Origin: Valencia hispanica
Taxonomy: Eukaryota > Chordata > Actinopteri > Cyprinodontiformes > Valenciidae
Assembly (NCBI GenBank): GCA_963556495.2
Contig: OY747712.1
Location: 19,010,735-19,074,734, forward strand
Direction: 5' to 3'
DNA length: 64,000 nucleotides
The translations under genes and the position numbers were made by a program. The notes under the pieces were generated by a model that had not been told where the DNA came from, did no database searches, and saw only the letters and a program-made list of their open reading frames with translations. Positions 60,392-64,000 of the stretch are shown piece by piece (position 1 is the first letter of the stretch; the number at the start of each line of letters is the position of its first letter).

Positions 60392-60455
60392 ATGCGGATA
60401 TTGTGTTTGATGTTGATGCTCCTTTTTACAAATTCCCATTCTTTGGAATCAAATG
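60392..60455 (+). CDS. mrc1: Gene C exon 1: start codon and signal peptide
   Basis: Encodes MRILCLMLMLLFTNSHSLES, a clean signal peptide, and ends in phase 1 before GTACAG. Exon 1 is 64 nt in both B and C, and the start of intron 1 aligns (CAGTATT...CTTTTGATT). This start is too short for simple ORF finding and was found through that homology. Confidence 0.82.
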
Positions 60456-63400
60456 GTACAGTATTCCAGCTTTTGATTGCAGAACATTTGGAAGATTCTT
60501 CTGTGGTAAATCGTATGGTTGTAGGCTTTGTGTTTTCAAACTCTACAAATTAAGATTTGTAAAAGTCTAGTGCTGATCTGCAGCAACTTATTTTAATTTC
60601 TTAAAAATAAATTTTTGTTATTGTATTCTAAATTAATCTGGGATATTTCATGTTTTTATTTAATTTTTTATTGGTTACTAAGGGAAATGTTTTGAATAAT
60701 TTCTCATTTCAGATTCACCATTTCAACTTACCAACAAAGTCACTGATTTTTGCTTGGTCAAAATTGGTACCATTTGCGACAACATACGCTGGACAACTGG
60801 CAAACGACTGCTAGTCCCCAGGGTCAATAAATGCCTGGGAGTTCAGGGAAAAAGTGTTGGGAATGAAGTAAGTCTCTATGATTGTGATGAAACAAGTGAT
60901 CTCCAAAGATGGGAATGTAAGAATGAAACAGTGCTCGCCCTCCAAGGCCAGGAGCTTTATATGGAGCTCAGAGCAGATAACACAGCTGCACTCTCAAAAA
61001 CTGCTGGACCCAACAGCCAACTCACAATTTTAGGAACATCTAGTGGAGCTTGCACAAGAACTCATAGAGGTGGGAATTTCTTCTTTTTTTAAGTTTAAGG
61101 CTGCAGTTTATTGTGATCAAAGGTGTCAAGAAACGAAGCACAAACTTCGTTACCTTACTTAAGTAGAAATTTTGGGTATTTATACTTCACTGAAGTAATT
61201 ATCTATTGGCTTACTTTTTACTTCTACTCCTTACATTTTCACACAATTATCTGTAGCCTACTTTCTACTCCTTACATTTTTAAAATAGCCTCGTTATTCC
61301 TGTTTCATTTAGTCTTTTATTAAAAAGAAACATAATAAAACCTTTTTCGAAAAATGCGCAAACTGGATAGAATTTGACTGCGGTTTGATAATAGTTTTAA
61401 ACATCCACCATTCCGACACCCTGCTTGTATGCGATCCAGCCTACACTGCACACAGGGGTCGCGTTAACTGAATATTTTCAGTCCGTTTTTTTAGAACAGT
61501 GACGGACAATCTGAAGGTCAATTGTTATTTTGACAGATTACAATTCACACTCCTGACCATTTGGTGCAGACGCATGGACTCTTTTAGCTTGGAGTTAAAC
61601 CGCGGAGTACAAGTATTCAATAAATTAATAATAAAAATATTCCCTTGAAGCCATCTGAGTGTCATCATCTCAGATCAGGAGGCTTTGGACAGTCAATGCT
61701 TTGGACGAGACTACCGGTGCGGCTGGTTAAAAATGCGCTTCAAAGAGCCCGGTGACATGCCAATCAGCCGTGCAAAAGAACGCATGCTACAACATTTTCT
61801 GCTGCTGAAGCGATATGAAGCTGGGTTCAGAGAGTCTTTCCGACTTCTGATCACTCCAATCAGAGATAGTTCCTGATTTCAAAATTTTGACTGAAGTGGA
61901 GCTTAATTCCAGTCTCCAGTGTGGCAGTAGAGTGCGGCTTCAGCCTCTGGAACAATCGTTCCCAACCTGAGGTCTGTGAGCCTCCAGGGGGTCATTAGAG
62001 ATTGCAGGTGTCTGCACAATTTTGACTGTGCTGAGGTTGTAAGACTTTTGATATATAATGCTTCATATTTTATACACCTGGTGACACACAGAAGGAAAGA
62101 AAACTGTATAGATATTGATCTATTTTGAGTCATCATCCTTCTGTCTTCATAAGCTAATTACAAATGACTAACTAACAAATACTAAATGTTTAAAAAAATC
62201 AAACTGTGTGTATAGGTCACACCTGATGACTTTAAAATGCTGATTTTTATTTTATTTTAGTGTAGCTGACCTCACAGTCCAGCCAGGACAAAGCAGATGT
62301 GTGTTGCCGAGTTCAAAGATGTCAGTGGTAGAGACTCAGGCAAATGCAGCATTACAAGATTTATAGGCAACTAGTCATCATATCTTCCACTCTATGAAAC
62401 ACTTATTAATGCTCAGTAGTCCACATATGGTTCTTTAATGTATTTGCGTTGCACTAAAATGCATAACTTTTAATGGACATATATGCAGCTGAAACAGGTA
62501 GCCTAGTGTATCCCAAATGTTTCAATATTAACATTTTTACAAACACATTATAATAATTGTGGCCTTAAGTAAACATTTTTTTGGGGGGGTGTGTGCCTTA
62601 AGCTTTATTCTTTAATGTCATTTTTTTAAAATTATATTATATTTACTTTTATACTTTAAGTAGGTTTGAATCCATTACTTTTTTACTTTTACTTGACTTG
62701 ATACTTCAACTACTACAGAATTGTTTTTAAACCCTATACTTCTACTTGAGTATTGAAGGTGAATACTTTTGAGACCTCTGATTATGATCTTAGCAGCTTG
62801 TGTGTTTCTTTAATTTAAAAAGGATGTAAGTGTGTTAATAAAATTTCTTCTTTGTTTTTATTTGTTTAATTTACAGAATGTTATACGATTGAAGGCAATG
62901 CAGCAGGAAGGCCCTGCATGTTCCCCTTCATGTACAAAAACCAATGGCACTCGAACTGCACTTTGACAGACTCTGTAAACAACCGCCCTTGGTGCTCGGT
63001 TGAAACAAAGTATGAAAATGAGACGTGGGGCTACTGTCCAACCAACGGTGAGTACTGCTACAGAGCAGGGGCGTCACTAGAACTAAAACTGTACTGGGGC
63101 ACACCTGGGGCACAAAGAATTCATGAGAGCGTGCAAAGTGGGCAAGAAAAAAACATTCAGCACTTATTTATCATAAGAAAAACAAATAGTTCTTTAAACT
63201 ATTCAATCATATCAGACTATGTTGTTGTCTAGATCTTTGATTAACGACTTGAAATGTACTACGATAATCCATTTGGCCTACTTGTACTCTAGACTTCTAA
63301 ACCATTACTGATAAAAGCAAAAAGGAAGAGCAATGAATCTTATATATCTATTTCAGTAAACATCTGTAAATTGAACAATTACAAAAGTAGAAGAATAAAT

Positions 63401-64000
63401 GAACAACTGTTGTGTGTCTCTTCAGAGAATCATTTTTTGGGAAGTAAACTGTAATGTCTTGTTTTCATTTTTGCAAAGTGGTCAATCACTTGGCTGCACT
63501 TAGTCTGAAGTAACATGAAAATATTACTGTTTATTGCTGTACAAATATGTACATAGCTCAAAGTCTCCTATCTGCATTTTATATTGTCTTCAGTTTTCAC
63601 ATGTGATCATAAGAATAGCGAAAGCTGCTCCGTTAACAAAGTTATCCCACCCTTCCTTGTGACAAAAAAGTCACCTGACCAAAAAGCATTCTGTAAGAAA
63701 CTGACAGGTTTTTTGTTTTCCAAAATTGATATACTTACCTCCCAGTCTTATAGTCATCCTGGCAATACTGCAGTTCTTTGTAGCTTAAATGGCCTAAAAA
63801 ATCTTTCCTACTGACTTTTGGTGATAATTTGCAAATGTAGGTGTAATAATCTACACAGAGTCAGAGTAGGCTACTCGGACTCTGTGTAGATTATTATAGG
63901 CTATATTATAGGCAAATGATCACCTAAAGGCTACTCTGACTGTGTGTAGATTATTGTAGGCTACATTTGCAAATACAGCAAACTTATTTAGGTTTGCCAT
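60392..64000 (+). CDS. mrc1: Gene C: third macrophage mannose receptor 1-like gene, 5' part
   Basis: Three exons are visible: 60392-60455 (signal peptide), 60713-61069 (CysR domain) and 62877-63047 (FN2). The gene runs off the right edge before CTLD1, for which no exon is recognisable up to 64000. Phases (1, 1, 1) match gene B exactly. It continues the same-strand tandem array about 5.6 kb after the gene B stop. Whether the whole gene is intact cannot be judged here. Confidence 0.85.
60713..61069 (+). CDS. mrc1: Gene C cysteine-rich (ricin B-type) domain exon
   Basis: 357 nt, one codon longer than gene B. Visible: [55 protein letters not shown]. Cysteines and the QRW motif are kept. Confidence 0.92.
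61118..62780. mobile_element. hAT-type element in gene C intron 2
   Basis: Ends CAAAGGTGTCAAGAAAC and, on the other strand, CAGAGGTCTCAAAAGTA, flanked by an 8-bp duplication with one mismatch (ATTGTGAT at 61110-61117, ATTATGAT at 62781-62788). Inner sequence is the ACTTAAGTAGAAATTTT / TACTTCTACTTGAGTA repeat common in fish. No transposase frame. Confidence 0.8.
62877..63047 (+). CDS. mrc1: Gene C fibronectin type II domain exon
   Basis: 171 nt as in gene B. Visible: [37 protein letters not shown]. It opens with CYTIEGN, adding a cysteine where gene B has FYTIAGN. Confidence 0.92.
63827..63974. mobile_element. Fold-back element in gene C intron
   Basis: Outer 14-bp perfect inverted repeat (ATTTGCAAATGTAG, 63827-63840, against 63961-63974) continues inward as roughly 48-bp arms. 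An inner 19-bp perfect inverted repeat lies at 63844-63862 and 63878-63896. No coding capacity. Confidence 0.75.

Noticed and set aside
63584..63814. Open frame after an AG, in the position expected for the gene C CTLD1 exon
   Set aside because: Its translation has no CTLD hallmarks (no WxxAxxxC helix or SI/SL motif) and does not align with the gene B CTLD1 exon. Treated as chance.

Overview
The window is animal genomic DNA from a teleost fish, probably a percomorph. The evidence is intron-rich genes with GT-AG introns, AT-rich intergenic sequence, and a repeat load of L2/Rex1-type and RTE-type LINEs, tRNA-derived SINEs, hAT and Tc1-like transposons. The species cannot be named from sequence alone.

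The backbone is a same-strand tandem array of three macrophage mannose receptor (MRC1/CD206-like) genes. Gene A (99-18634) enters from the left and supplies CTLD3 to CTLD8, the membrane anchor and the tail; its 22 visible exons sum to 2826 nt (942 codons with stop) in one frame. Gene B (22706-54769) is complete: 33 exons summing to 4350 nt (1449 residues plus stop), with signal peptide, cysteine-rich ricin-type domain, fibronectin type II domain, eight C-type lectin-like domains (CTLDs), one transmembrane helix and a short tail. Gene C (60392 to beyond 64000) shows only its signal peptide, cysteine-rich and FN2 exons. Many exon lengths match to the base between paralogues (for example 116, 149, 200, 73, 154, 39, 164, 62 and 101 nt in A and B; 64 and 171 nt in B and C), which supports both the exon calls and the recent duplication.

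The products should be endocytic pattern-recognition receptors of macrophage and endothelial type. CTLD4 keeps the mannose-type EPN...WND motif in A and B. CTLD5 carries QPD instead of EPN and a damaged WND. Gene A has an FxNPxY-type endocytosis signal (FDNPLY); gene B has FDNPLF. Gene B has an extended CTLD6 built from three short in-frame exons (54, 21 and 24 nt).

Layout: 1-18.7 kb gene A, with L2, Rex1-like, SINE and MITE insertions in its introns; 18.7-22.5 kb intergenic, a minus-strand L1 relic broken by a solo LTR; 22.7-55.5 kb gene B, whose 10.5-kb CTLD5 intron holds a four-level nest (L2 > hAT > RTE and a second hAT); 55.7-58.4 kb a young minus-strand RTE copy with an 888-codon open frame; 60.4-64 kb the start of gene C, with a hAT element in intron 2 and a fold-back element at the window end. 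Target-site duplications were read directly for eight insertions. No genuine tRNA, rRNA, CRISPR or prokaryotic features were seen.
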